DNA of 64,000 nt from Polytrichum commune. Taxonomy: Eukaryota > Streptophyta > Polytrichopsida > Polytrichales > Polytrichaceae. Numbering within the stretch: position 1 is the first letter of the stretch; each line of letters opens with the position of its first letter. A model generated the notes under the pieces. It was not told the origin of the DNA and searched no databases. It was given only the letters and a program-made list of their open reading frames with translations. The stretch lies in NCBI GenBank assembly GCA_950295325.1, contig OX485803.1:17112001-17176000 (forward strand), read 5' to 3'. Below, in pieces: positions 37,651-50,470 of this stretch. Both the position numbers and the translations under genes were made by a program.

Positions 37651-38150
37651 TGAAGAAAACGAGTTACGTAATTAGGTGTCTAGCAAGCGAGTTTCTTAGT
37701 ATTATTGAGGGGTGATTGGTGGGGGAGAGTGTTGTAGAGTGTAGGGGAGGGAGAGGGGAGTTGGCGATTGGAAGGCAGCGGCGGCGGTTGGCTGCTTACG
37801 TCGACCCAACCAACCAACAAACGTCCTCGCACATACAAAGACCCACCATGCGCCCTGCCATTCTCAACTCTCCACCCGCCCCTCATATTAACCTTAACTT
37901 CCTTCCTTGCTTCCCCGCTCCCCTCGCCTGCCTTCTTTCAATCGTGGGATCTGCCTCCCTTCCTCTCTCTCTCTCAGCCGCTGAATCTGCTTCAGGAGAG
38001 GAGAGGAGAGTAGAGTTGAGTGAGGATCGGAGAGAACCGTTTGGGGGTGGGAATCATTCTGGGGAACAGTTTGGGCTGCGAGTGGCTGTGAGGGTGGGAT
38101 TGCGGAAGATTGGTTGTGGGGAGACGGCCTTGGTGAAGGCGGAGGGAGGC
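37651..38150 (+). promoter_or_regulatory. GC-rich promoter/leader region of the dCTP pyrophosphatase gene
   Basis: Composition changes sharply from AT-rich repeats to GC-rich DNA at about 37690. No TATA box is evident. A pyrimidine-rich CTCTCTCTCTCAG stretch lies near 37963-37978, a common feature of plant core promoters and 5' leaders. The frame of the conserved start codon is open upstream through two further ATGs: 37716, and 37848 with A at -3. Either an N-terminally extended product is made or the leader is open by chance. The transcription start cannot be placed from sequence alone. Confidence 0.45.
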
Positions 38151-38932
38151 ATGGCCGGGAAGGAGAACGGGGCTGTGAGCAACAAGGTGATGTTGGGGCA
38201 GCCGCAGCCGCAGCAACAACAGCAGCAGCAGCAGGGTGAGGTGACACTGAATCACTTGTCGCGCAGAATGGCGGAGTTCGCCGCTGATCGCGAGTGGGAC
38301 CAGTTTCATAGCCCCCGCAACCTCCTGCTCGCTCTCGTAATTTTCTTCTCCCTGCCTTTCTTCTTCTTCTTTTATTCGTCCCCTTGTTATGTATCCAGTG
38401 CCAACTAACAGTCGGTGGGTGGTTGCTTGCTTGAGCGCACGGGTCCTTCTGGTTTTGGTGTGTTGTTGTTGCCAGTGGACTTGGATTTGTCGTTGTGGTG
38501 TGGAAATCGTATTGGCCGCCCACGCTTTTTGTTAAATGAATCTTGGTGTTTCGGGGGGTCTCGGTCGATCCTTGGCTGAATGAAAGAATGTGCGGTCGGT
38601 TGGTTCGTTGGATGTAGGTGGGCGAGGTGGGCGAGCTCTCAGAGATTTTCCAGTGGAAGGGGGAGGTGGCGCGAGGCCTGGGAGACTGGAATGAAGCCGA
38701 GAAGGAGCATCTGGGCGAGGAGCTGTCGGACGTGTTGTTGTACCTGGTGCGCCTGGCGGACGTGTGCAATGTGGACCTCGGGGATTCCGCGCTCAAGAAG
38801 CTGCAAAAGAACGCCATCAAATATCCAGTGGAGCTTTGCAAGGGGAATTCCAGGAAGTACCGGGACCTCTCATCCAAAGGCTATCGGCGGAACGCGCACA
38901 CCACCGAAAACAAAGTGTTCAACAGGGTTTAG
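38151..38932 (+). CDS. DCTPP1: dCTP pyrophosphatase 1 (MazG-like all-alpha NTP-PPase), two exons
   Basis: This family hydrolyses dCTP and modified dCTPs to the monophosphate plus pyrophosphate, cleaning the nucleotide pool. Exon 1 is 38151-38336, a 281-bp GT-AG intron is 38337-38617, and exon 2 is 38618-38932. Splicing is in phase and gives 166 residues, the usual family length. Residues 1-35 form a variable, Gln-rich tail (eight Q in a row at 21-28). The core begins at about 40 (MAEFAADREW), followed by HSPRNLLLAL, then GEVGELSEIFQW across the splice junction and LGEELSDVLLYL. Metal ligands by family position are E65, E68, E97 and D100, all present. KNAIKYP closes the core. No stop or frameshift is seen, and codon use is GC-rich unlike the surroundings. 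I chose the start at 38151 because the core begins shortly after it and GGC-ATG-G is a good context. Upstream in-frame ATGs at 37848 and 37716 are alternatives. Confidence 0.93.
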
Positions 38933-40878
38933 GCATCAAGTCCCTCTTCTCTTCGCTTCAGAAAGTGCTGCTGCTTAATACCCTATGTTGCATGTTGCAC
39001 AGATGTTGGCCAGATTCGCAATCGCCTCCAATACACCATATGATCATCCTTGTAAGTTAGAGACTGCTCACCGCCACCCCCCAAAATCTTCTCCCAAGGC
39101 AGGCTGGCCCCTTCCAAATAGAGAACGAAACGGGGAGGGACAGCAGCATTCCGTCTCATCGTCCACCGATGAACAAAGGTGTTGCACATTTTATTCGACC
39201 GTATTTGGGGCCTCCGAGGCTGCTGTGATTCCTGGAATTGGGTGCGGTGGTCGAGAGACATCTTCATAGGAATCTTCCATAGTCGGCATTTTTCTTCAAT
39301 TCTTACGGTTTGGCCTATGATTGCGAGTTTCGGTCTTGTAGCCAAGTACATAGTAATCATGCTGCGAAACCATGTACAGTGCAGCTCGTCCAAAACTAAC
39401 AGGAAGTTTGCGATGAAAGGTAAAGGAGATAGTAGGCTTGGACAAGTAGGAATTCATCTGGTTGTACAAGAGTGAACACAAACATTACATTGCATTTATA
39501 CGTATGTGTACCAGAACTTGTAGCTTTTGTTGCAATCTTTGTTCTCCATCAATGTCATCTCGTTTGGTTATATCATCTTGTCCGATATAAATGTTGGATG
39601 GTTGGCACCTACGGTAATTAAGTAGGTACCTGATGGATTTCCAGGATCAGCAGAACACATTCTCTAGCTACTCTTTTTACTCAATTCTCTTGCTCATCTT
39701 TAGCCATTTTAGTGACTACTTTCAAACGGCTTCGGCCATTGCAAATGCGGAATCTTCGGCCTGACATGGATCTGAAATCCTGCCTGACAATTGACGTCAC
39801 AACGAATTTCAGAATCCTGGCATCACTAATTCGGTCGTGCCCGGCGAGAATTCTTGTAATCCGTTAATACAATATCCCACTGAATATATTATATTGACAC
39901 GTGTATGTACGCTGTTGTGGGGCGCTCCACAAAATACATCTACACCTAAGCTGAGCTTACTCACCGTTAGCTGCGATTTCTGTCGACATGGTGTGGGGGA
40001 CTGATTTGTTAAGATTAAAAAGAGACTGGATTTCTTTCAATCCTCTGATTGATTATATACCCAGTGATTGTCGAGGATGTTGCCTGGCCAGTATCAACCG
40101 TGTCTCAGACAAAGGATTAAAGTTGCAACCGGACGAGGAAAAACAATGCAGTCTAACTTGGCTTGGGCAGTGTGCATGAACGCTTCAATGAGAAATACTG
40201 GGATAGTAAGCAAGAACAGTTGGAAGATACTTTTGAAACATGCCATATCTTGCCATTGGAACCACTGGTGAAGAAACGTGCAATTGTATCATACTTATCT
40301 TACTCTGAAATAATTTCAGGAACTTCAATCCCAAAAAAATTTACACTTAACATCTCATCATCGACCCACATTTATTGTCTTCCAATCCTTAGTACATTTA
40401 TATGATCTGCAATTTATTCTATTTTTTAATTTTATTTTACCATGTTTAAGCCAATCATGCATACCGCTAATCTGACTAAACTCCAAAAATAGGCTAAATT
40501 ATGTAAAGTGTTGGTTTAAGCATCTCTAACTTAGATGGCAGCTAGAGAGGATGTAACATGTCACTTGACGTTGCATGACAAGTCACAAACAAATTCTTAA
40601 GCATGCAAGAGGCAACTCCCATGACCTATAAAATTATTCTAGAATGTCAAACTCTTTGATTGAAGTTGACAAGAGCGAGACATCTCACCTACTAATATGG
40701 ATGTGCAATTCTCGCATACTATGTGTTCCTCTTGTACTTGAGAATGGTATGATATCCAAACTTGACACTTGATATTTTTGGGGACAATTTTGACACAAAA
40801 ACCCGTACAACCCATTATTTGTTTTTGGATGAGTTCATTTGCTTTACTATGGGAATTTGTAAGTAGATAACATAAAGT
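38933..40878. other. 3' flank of the dCTP pyrophosphatase gene, then intergenic
   Basis: GC content stays moderately high to about 39600, consistent with a 3' untranslated region and old single-copy DNA, but no canonical AATAAA is placed convincingly. A short plus frame near 40163-40330 (HERFNEKYWDSKQEQLED) has protein-like composition yet no recognisable domain, splice context or homology that I can name. No further gene is called. Confidence 0.45.
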
Positions 40879-41670
40879 ATGCTCGCTGAAAGAATTTTGA
40901 ATCTTCACATTTATAAAGCCCAAATAATGTCCACACATAAACTGGTACACCACATTAAGCCCCCACCATCGAACATAAACTACCCACACAAAATTCTCAT
41001 TGGATCATTTATTAACCTACTCAAATGGATTGAGCACCATAGTATCACAATACAAAAGATCTCAACCCCCTCCAAGATTCTGGGTAATGAGTTAGCACAC
41101 ACCTTTGACAATCAAAGCTGACTAAAAGATAGAAAGACTTGTCAAACTCCATGTATTCACATAGTCCATAGAACCCCTTTTGGTACGAATGGACCCCCCA
41201 CAACCACCCATACCAACTTCCATATCCGTAAGCACTCAATATGTATATCCATAGTCATGGAGGCGAATAACAAATTAACATTTGAACAAATAGGTCTTCA
41301 TGATTGAAACAAACCCCATATCTCAAATGCACAAAGACGAAAGTTTTCAAATTTAAATATGCACAATATACATGGGAAATCATAGTAACTCAAACATAAA
41401 AATTTAGTTGACACTATTCATAAGCCCAACTTGTACACCGTGTACAACGCTTGACAAGGATACACGGTACCATCTTCTAACCCCTTTTGCTACTCACCAT
41501 CTTGAAAGCATTAGGTCACTGAAACACAATATAGCAAAATTTCAAAATCTTGCAAAGTTACAAAATTATTCTCCATGATTGATGATGGCAAACTAAATGG
41601 CAACCCACCAGACAACACAATTCTCTTGTTGTTGGCATTGTCATTGCTCCATCATCCCCCCCCCCTACGG
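40879..41670 (+). pseudogene. Decayed LINE-like element, RNase H to C-terminal region (copy 4)
   Basis: The first open segment (40879-41121) contains NLLKWIEHHSITIQK and then ILGNELAHTFDNQ, the C-terminal pattern of a retrotransposon RNase H domain in the same arrangement as copies 1 and 2. Further on, FKFKYAQYTWEI (about 41350) corresponds to a conserved post-RNase H block of the family, and GKLNGNPPDNTI (about 41590-41630) matches the DNTIPSWL block of copy 3. Several stops and frameshifts separate these, and the C-terminal nuclease-like domain is not recognisable. Confidence 0.55.
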
Positions 41671-44600
41671 ATGTGTATTGGTTGAAACTAGTACATTTAT
41701 TGTCAATTTGTTTCTCCAAACTTCAAGGTCCCCTTTAATATTCTTAATAATCTTTTTAAATGTACACACTAGAGAAAAATAATACCACTTCCTTTTGTAC
41801 ATTATGTACGCTAATATCTCAAATAATACCCCTTCTTACACTCATATTAGTTCATACGTACTATGAAAAGTCCACCCCATGCCCCCCCCCCAAAAAAAAC
41901 CATCTATTTTATAGTGAATAAATGAAAATACTTAGCAAGGTTAACAACAAATCAATCATGGTTGAAGATGCATCGTTGAAAAACTATAATGAAGCCAACA
42001 ATGTTAACATGGTCTCAGAATTTAACACTTCAATAAGATTATTCACGTAATAAGCACAATCCTTTACGAGGGCTAGAAGCTAAAAGTAGAAAAATGTATC
42101 TCATAAAAGTTCTTAAAGTACGAGGCATGCTCACCACCCATAATTAAACTATGAACAAGCTTGAAAATCTCAAAATATCTTCTACTTTCATTAAATAAAA
42201 AAAACCTATTGAAAATAATATGTGACATCTCCCTTAAATACCAGCTATGGCTTGTCCTTAATAAACGATGTCCGTACAAGAAGCAATCCACTCTCCTCCC
42301 CTCACAAAAGTGGTGGGGGCGAAAATTTGCACACACAAGTGATATAAAATCATTGTAATATAATCAAATCCGATTGTAAGACTACAAGGAGGGCAACATA
42401 GTCTTACACCCACAATGATGAAGTCAAGTGGATTGACCAAGTTTTTCCAAAGAATGTGGTTGTCAAGAGTATATGCCGTTGGCAATCTAAGATGCATGTT
42501 GTGTGGTCTAAGATACCGCATGTGGTTGTGCAAATGCACATTGCATGTGACCTTTACAGACAGTTTGAAACATGATTGGCTTGAAAGCATACAAAAGCTC
42601 CTTGTACATCACAAAATCCATACAAGAAGGTGGAGGACAACACTCCTATGATGTTATAGCAAAATTTAGATAATTCAAGCATGAAAATGTTTGCATATAA
42701 TATGCAAACATTTTTCATGTGAAATTGTTTTCATCTAAGGAATGTAGATCAACAGTGAGCACTTTAAATTCCATGAAGAGTTTTGATAGTTTGATTGAAT
42801 TGTGGATTGTCTCTTCAAATTAACAATTGCGAATCATGTGAACCGTCAATTCAAGTCTTAGAATTGAAATTCAGATGTTGAGATAAAAATTATTACCTTT
42901 CTCTTTAACCAATCACGTAGACACTCCCGATTGTGTTAACGATCGGACCAATAGAATGGCGTCTCTATATATATTGGGCACATCATCTAATCAACTCTAC
43001 ATGTCCAAGTGTATGAAGCGTGGCCACATAAGGCCCACGTAAGTTGCCTTACATCATGCCAACCTCGTTGGTAAAACTCCATCCAACTGCAAGGAACTGA
43101 ATTTTCATAGTAACTCGAAAGTACTCCATGATTTGACAATTTTTGTTGGAGTCGACTGAATGTGACGATGGGGTCAGGTACTTAGCAACAACAAGATATT
43201 TTGCTCTGCTCCAAATTGGATTCTGTACAATGAGACTTTGGTGGATGTGACCTCAAAGACGAGACCTGTGCATGCAGGCTGAGGTGAAAAAATCAACTTT
43301 ATTAACACCGCAAGCAGCACAAGTGCTGTTTTCTATATACAATGCATATTGTACGGCCAAGGATTCGTGGTTTCTATTGTAAATTCGTCCGCTATGGAAG
43401 TGAAACACAACGAGCCATTCTTTTAGTCTGTAAGATGGCCATTTTTAGAGGAGTTGACATTGAAAATGGTACGAAAGACCCCAAATTACTCTAGTGGGGT
43501 CGACTTGGAAGGAAATGGCCATCAACCTTTACATGGATGCCACGAAATCAAAGCACCTAGTGTACCACAAAGTAACACGTGGACGATACAATTTTTCTTT
43601 TTTGTTCGTCCGTACACTAAGGTTTGCGTCTCTATAACGAATTCTTCACATGATGATCGCCGTACAAAAGAAAAAAAATCATTTTCAACTTTCATCAAAT
43701 GTCGAATCCACAGGAATCCAATTGCAATTGAGTCACTTGTGTCCATTAAGCCTTATCCCCTAAGTGCTTAAGCCCTTGAAAGTACACGTAGTTGTTGGTT
43801 GGATGCATGTTGAACAATAGGGTCAAAGTGCCGACTAAGGTTTAAAGTGGTACAAATTGAACATTCAATACAACAATATCACAAGAAGCGTTAGTGCCTA
43901 TTGAATTCAGGTGTAGCGTACGACATAGCATTGTTTGTGTACCCATCGTGGAAAACGCGGGGGACCAATCTAGTCTAGGTTATGAGGTCATAAGCTAAAA
44001 CATGTTTTCTAAAATATATTAGAAAACAACATTCTCAAGGAGTTCTTGAGAACCATCATAACAAAGAGGTTTTGAGGCACCATTGAAGGATCATATCCAT
44101 ACAGTTAAAAATATGCTTTTGCTCACCGTATGATGAAATTGGAAGTAACAAATCCAAGAAAAGTTAAACATATCTCATTAACTAACATATCACATTACAA
44201 TAAGAAACATGATAGCATTATTGGTTGAGAATATACATATACAAATTAGTGGCAAGTTGCAAGCATAATAAACAATCTTGAAATTCTCAAACTCTCAAAT
44301 TGTCTCTTGGGTAAGAACACTTGATGATATGTACGGGATGACCATGCATTAGGTTTTATAATAAAGCTTTTAAGAGGGGGTCCAATGTGATCCAATGAGG
44401 TAATGTGACCTTTTAAAGTGAAGTACACTTGTGGGAGAAGTGTTTGACATAACATTATTCAACTGCTTTAAGATCTTCCATTCTGATGATATTAGTACAT
44501 TGCTTCACCCGCATTTTTTAGCATGAATCTACTAGTGCAATGCTCCGGTGGCAAAATCAGCAGCATGCATAGTATCTCGGTTATTCCCGGCCCCATCCAT

Positions 44601-45640
44601 TGCACATAGTCAATTGAATAACGTTATCGAAGGGCTGAAATCAGTTGAAACACTGGATGTTCTAACCAAGTTTAGTTATTGAGCTCACTTACATCTATTA
44701 TATTGCAACTACGAAAATTTCATGGAAAAACATCTTTGTCTCCAAATGAAATTTTTGAAAGATAACACGATATTCAAATGTACAGGTTTTCTACACTAAC
44801 GTAGTATCACAAATGCATAATAAATGATTGAATAAGATCTAAGTAGTGTTATCACTCCTTATCAATCCAAAGATGCGTACGAATCAAGATATTTCATAGA
44901 TTTAAAACAAGAACCCCTCCCTGAATCCACTACATATTCTAGATTTTCTTATCCTTGGCATAGGGATACAAGTAAAAACCCAAGGAACATATCTCGTTGT
45001 CTATGATAGAAAGTCAATCCCGTGATTATAAATTGAAATTATTTACCCCATGATTTCTCAAAGGCATATGCAAATCCCTCAAATGGCAAGACCTTCATAT
45101 TCATACATAGTGCGATTGCAGACAAATGTGGACTATGTCAAATGTAGGAAATATGAGTTCTAAGAGATTTGAGAGGGATGGAATTGCTTTGCAATACACA
45201 AGCATTGTGAAGATTTCCACAATTTTGTGATACATGCGATCTTCATCGCCATACTCTTGTGCTTCTACGGATCCTCACGACACTGACCGTCATCTCCCCA
45301 ACATTCTATGTGTACCAAATACTACTTCATCAACAAACCTCCCTGCGTCATCTCCACCTTTGAATAATTAAGGAGAAGTTATGCTCCACATGAAGCTGAT
45401 ACTATTTGCTTCAAAGAGCCTCACTGTATCTCTCCTCCCTTGACAATTAACCTTATTTGCAAAAGTCCGAAGGCCGAGTACAAAGCAGTAGCCCATCTCC
45501 CAGTATGGCTTTTAATCTCCAATAGTTACATAGAGCAAATCTCACATTGGGACACCTACAAGGACTACTTCACCTATTCATGCCTTCATCAACTCTGCCA
45601 AGACTGTTGGCATTGAGATACGCACCATATTGACTTTGCC
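41671..45640. other. Intergenic
   Basis: No gene or domain seen. It contains C tracts at about 41657 and 41882 and the palindrome at 42680-42719. Frames at 42073-42651 and 43454-43771 are open on both strands but look random. Confidence 0.45.
42680..42719. repeat. 40-bp palindrome
   Basis: CATGAAAATGTTTGCATAT and its near-perfect inverted copy meet at a central AATA, with a single-base length difference in the A run. No function is assigned. Confidence 0.7.
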
Positions 45641-47939
45641 TTGCTTGCTCGCATACATAAGTTTCAAGCATTGCAAACTACGGGTAATATATATAATTTT
45701 TTTGATTTACTCTACTACCAACAAGGCCTACATCTACATAACTTGCTCCAACATGGTTTTTTAGATGAAATCCTATCACCCTCCTTACAAACAACATACT
45801 TCTATTCACTTACAAAGCAACATTTCACCACACCTTCCCAACAAACCACATCACAACATATTTTGTAATAATCAACTCATATTGTTGGCCTCAGCTAAAT
45901 TGCATTGGTAATCTTTACTTCCTTCAACAATACATTCCAGTCTCCCAAGTCTATTATTTTATTACCGCTCCTTCTTGACCCAAACTCTAATTTCCCAGGC
46001 CTTGGTTCTTAAACCAATGTGGCCTAACATTGTCTACAATAGTCTCTTCATTTCTCAACATTATTCCCACAATCACCACTGCTAGTCTTCCCCCCTTCAA
46101 TTGCACTTGTTTCTTTCTCCCGCCATACACATTACAACACCTTAAGACCACAATTTAGTATGCCACCCCATTGTTGCTCCTCCTACATAACCAACACCCA
46201 CCAACTTTAGCAATTCTCCTACATACACAAGACACATACTAAATAACAACCACCACCCTCCATCACACCTACATTTCACCAAATATTGTACAAGCGTCCA
46301 TATATGACTTCACACAAGTTTTAATGTAGCAGAGCCTCAAGATACCCACCTAACTTTGGTTCATGCTTTACATTAAAACCATCTTCCTCCCTCCAACTTT
46401 CTCACTCATCACCACTCACTTTCTTTATACATCCCCATAAAACACTCTCACCATATCCTCCACTCTCATCTTAACCACTCCACAAATCTTTCCAAATATA
46501 TTTTCTAGTTCTTTTCCACATTGTCCCCTCACCCCCCCCCCCTCCCATTACTAATTAATCCTCCTACCTTCCCTTCACATCAATCAAAAGTATTTATTCT
46601 GTGAACCAACCTTTCAACCTATTCTCAACCTTACACAATGCAACCTCCTACTTTATTCCAACCCCCTTCTCATTCACTACTATTTGCATGATCCACCCAC
46701 TCTGGTAATCTCAAGACCATTGGATTTAAGAGTTCCTAGGAAGTGTAGAGTTGACCGTAAATGCTAATTGTTAGATCTATAGTCGGTAGGTATTATGGTC
46801 AGAAGGGGGTGGTCCGCAAAGGTTATCACTGGGCTTACTCTCACTCTTACTATTTTTCTCTCCCCCCCCCCCACCTGTCTCTATGTAAATAGAGACACAA
46901 AATTTCTAGAAAGCTAGCAAAATGAATGTTGAACAAAAGGATTTTGATCCAAATTGGATAATTGTTGTACAAATATATGTTTGCTGGAGTGAATTGTTGT
47001 TGGATATGTGGTTGCTAGAGTGAAGGCTGCAGCCGGTTGCAGTTCCATGTTGTATTGTTGTTGATTGCACAAGTTTATTGTTACATTAACTTCTGGTGTT
47101 TGAAGCTTAAAGACATGAAGTATAAATAGAGTTAGTAGTTAGAGATAAGGTTAAAGACAAAAGTTAAAGGATAAAGCTAAAGTGATTACTCTAGTCTTAA
47201 TTGGAGTGTTGGCTTGGAGGGTAGCAATAAGTCAACCATCCAAATATTATTCCTCATAAAGGTGGCTTAACCCTCAATCTTCTTATTACTCAGCCAACCT
47301 AACCAAAGGTGGGCGGTGAAGAAATCGGTGGAAGTTAGGTACCTCAAGCAACTCCCCCTCCCCTTTGTGGTAGCAACTACTAGGTACGACGAATGAATTC
47401 TAAATAACACTAAGGTGATTTAGGTTGGATGAAGAGCGATTCATTGAGGGATAAAATGATGGACTTATGATGAACTTAAGTGGTTTGCCTGAATGAATAT
47501 TATGCATTTGGATGATTGTAGGATATAAGAGGTCATTGTTTGGAGGCACTAAATAGGTCACCCATCCAGACAATCTTGTGGGTTGTTACTTTGATTAAAG
47601 TAGCAATTGTTACCACACCATGCAAATGGACAACTAACACCTTGTTCTCATATGTAAAGTATGTCATTAAGTATATACATCGTTCAATGCTCCCATGTCT
47701 AAATTGCACCCTTGCTTATTATAAAGTTAGACTATATGTGGAATCAAACTTCACATGTGTCGTGACCCTTGTTAGTTACCCTTATCTTATCTTCACCATT
47801 TCAAAACTCTAGCAAGTGTCACGAGCACTAACCTTGCACATCCCACATACGCGCATAGTTAGTTCCCCATACCAACCTTTAAGCTCATAGACTAGTGACC
47901 AAACCCTCTTACACATGCATTCGGGACTCTCCTCTTAGT
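45641..47939. other. C-rich, possibly LINE-derived stretch; no readable gene
   Basis: 45641-46700 has the C/A-rich, pyrimidine-biased composition of the plus-strand LINE-like copies and gives Thr/Pro/His-rich peptides (ARIHKFQALQTTGNIYN), but I could not place a reverse transcriptase or RNase H motif. C runs lie at 46532-46542 and 46862-46872. A short GTCTCTATGTAAATAGAGAC inverted repeat follows the second. 46900-47939 is AT-rich with no gene. Confidence 0.35.
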
Positions 47940-48720
47940 GAGTAGACAATGGTAAGGTGCGTTCAATCTTGAGTTGATCATTGCGTTGCCGGAGCAACAC
48001 TGCATCAACCCAAAGCATATTTGGCAACTTTGCTCCCACGTTGGGCCAATGCCCGTGAAGGCCACGCAGTTCTGCCACGAGCGGGGTCGGTCAGCAACGC
48101 CGCCTCTCCATATAAGCCTCTAGGACTTTGGATAGGGTCCCTACCCCATCATCAAGTAACATTTTGTCTTTTTCCTAAGAGTTGGGGCTATGTAGACATT
48201 TTCCCTTAGCCACTGGGGCCGAAGTCCCCTAGCAACTTCAAACCTCCATAACTTTGGTGTTTGATCTCCAATGATATCAAGCAACCAATCCATCGACATC
48301 TACTCTTTGGTTACATGTTGATAGACTGCTCCTTTGCCTCATTCGGGCAAGTATTGTTGAAGTTATGGTTGTTCTAACCTTGGCAATATTGGGCGCCACT
48401 CCCAGATCACTACTGTCCCACCATAGCAACCCCTGGAATGTTGGGCATTGTCCCTACGTAGCGCCTCAGTTAAATTGTCATATCTCCTAGCTCACACCTT
48501 TGATTGGGAGTTTTTGAGCATTCTAGAATCCGGACGCCCAATTCTCATGGCCTTATCTTTATGGTTCCTAGTCTCCATGGGTGGCAGACATTTTCAACGC
48601 TTCCACACTAGGATCACTTGGGCCCTCTCACCTATGGCATCACAAGTCATGGGTGTCACTCTGGAGTCCCCCTTGTGCCCATGGTGTTGCGGGAACTCCT
48701 CATGGAGAGGTGCGTGATAA
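47940..48720 (+). other. Possible LTR-retrotransposon remnant upstream of integrase
   Basis: The sequence is GC-richer than its flanks and leads directly into the Ty3-type integrase relic on the same strand. No protease, reverse transcriptase or LTR end could be identified. It may belong to that element or be a separate LTR-like fragment. Confidence 0.3.
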
Positions 48721-48729
48721 CATGACCCT

Positions 48730-49260
48730 TGTCTGCGACCAACGCCATAATAAATATATCTTTGTAATGGTTAATCGTTTTCCAAATAGATTGAACTAAT
48801 CACCTATGCATTTCTCGATCATGTCTTAAGTCGATTAAGGGGTCCTGCAAAGGTATTGATGGACCAAGATAGAGGATTCTTCATCAAATTCCAAACCTTC
48901 ATATGCAAACAAACCTTCATAGAACATCGGACGACACTTTGGGATAATCTTGAAGTGGATGGGTTGGTCGAACGCATGGTGCAGACTATCAAGTAAGGCC
49001 TTCGAAAGTATGGGCTACAACATGGTCATCACAAAGATTGGGCCTTCCACTACCTTGGCTAGCCATGGGATATCGCTTCAACAAACAAGTTTCCATGTCC
49101 ACTTTCTCACCTTATTTTTCATTATATGGATGAACCCATGTTACCAATACCCACTCGATAGGCCATACAAAGAATGTTCAAGATGGATGATCATGAGGCA
49201 TTGTTAGCTGCATGTCAAGCATGTGCCAAGTGATTCCAATGCATCGTGCCCCAACGACGC
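48730..49260 (+). pseudogene. Ty3/gypsy-type integrase core, degraded
   Basis: HNKYIFVMVNRFPNRLN (about 48749-48799) is the start of a Ty3-type integrase catalytic core, with the first catalytic Asp changed to Asn. LMDQDRGF near 48856 carries the second Asp. A segment at 48955-49010 reads EVDGLVERMVQTIK, then GLRKYGLQHGHHKDWAF, and includes the catalytic Glu. HLIFHYMDEP and HEALLAACQACAK follow in shifted frames. At least three stops and several frameshifts are present. Integrase joins the element's cDNA to host DNA; this copy cannot be functional. No flanking LTR was identified. Confidence 0.75.
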
Positions 49261-49776
49261 TAGGATATGAGCATGCAAGCGTGAGCCTAAGAGCGGTGAG
49301 CCGGGATTGTGTGAGCCCACAATCTCAAAATTTTCAAAATGATGTAATTTTTTTATTTTTTTTGGTTAACGAATCAAAGATTGATGTTTTTTAATTAAAA
49401 AATACCAAATCTTTAAAATAACTATTACCACATGACCCATGACTATGGATTTTAGATTAAATAAACCTTGCGAGGTGATTCTATTGCATGTTTTAAAATT
49501 TATATAATGTTCAGGGAGGCCATCCCAAAGTGGGTTGACCAAGTCAGAGTACAAATAATTTAAAGGCAATTTTGAGGATAAGAGAGAGCAAATGTTGTGA
49601 AAACACCATAGGATGTGGAACATCGTATACATAATAAATTATTATTATATTATAGCAAGGGATACATATTGGATTATAAACATAATATTTGGCTTTTGGA
49701 TTTTAGGTATTTGAATATAATATATCGGTATAATTTATCTACTTGATTGCAGTCTAATATCTATCAACTAACTTGC
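49261..49776. other. AT-rich flank of the integrase relic
   Basis: No gene seen. Rich in T and A tracts. Confidence 0.4.
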
Positions 49777-50470
49777 TCACTCACATGTCTTGATGATTCC
49801 AACAGCAACAAACACTTGCTTAACTTCATCCCAACTGAGGATAGGAGCGTGAATGAATGTGTCTTTCTTGTAATCTAATTTGCATAAGTAACGGACTATG
49901 TAATAGAAGTGTTTGCAGTTTATGTACATGCCACGCTTTCCAATGAATGTGCCGTTCATACTTCCATAATGGGGACAAGTACAAGATGGAAAATTACAAA
50001 GTGTGATGTTATAAACTTTCTCGTTAGAGGCGGTATTGGACGAAAGCGTGATAATAACACCAAGTTGTGTAAGAACATAGGAACACTTAGGTCCCATGAT
50101 GCAACGCACAATTTGGTCTAGACAAAACCAAAACTCCTCGATTTCAATAGTTGTACCCTTGTACTCACACTTATGCCCCTTGTAAATAGGGGTAGCAGTG
50201 GGTTTCCCATGCCTAATAACCAACAACTTGCATTTGGCTTGTGTGTGTTTTTGAATGGCGTGACATTGTTTCTTTAATTTGTGTAAGATTCTTGCTATGT
50301 GTCATTCCGATGTATCACAATCCATTTCCACCACTATTTGGATACCTTCGTAATCATTAGATGATAACTCTATCAGAAGTTCTAGGGACTCACATTTAGT
50401 ACCTTGGATATTGATGATGATAGTATTATCAGAACAAACACTTGATGGAGACTTCACTCGTACCAGATGT
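49777..50470 (-). pseudogene. SWIM zinc-finger protein, degraded
   Basis: The minus-strand frame from 50226 to 49777 is open for 149 codons. The same frame continues upstream to about 50470 with one TGA near 50308, so the recognised coding is longer than the open frame. Residues 70-125 of the open part contain LCNFPSCTCPHYGSM, then GMYINCKHFYYIVRYLC, giving C-x-C...C-x-H, the SWIM zinc-binding signature. The ending FIHAPILSWDEVKQVF is typical of plant SWIM proteins derived from transposable elements, where SWIM usually follows a Mutator-like transposase core. No transposase DDE is readable here. In-frame stop and isolated position suggest a pseudogene. Start codon unknown. Confidence 0.65.

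Noticed and set aside
37894-38877. 327-codon open frame on the minus strand
   Set aside because: It is antisense to both exons and the intron of the dCTP pyrophosphatase gene. It is open because of GC-rich codon bias, it is Pro/Ser/Arg-rich, and it shows no domain.
40163-40405. Short frame with HERFNEKYWDSKQEQLED
   Set aside because: Protein-like wording but isolated, without splice signals, domain or neighbour to support a gene.
45641-45868. 75-codon frame with LINE-like composition
   Set aside because: Composition suggests the LINE-like family, but none of the readable family motifs is present, so I did not call a fifth copy.
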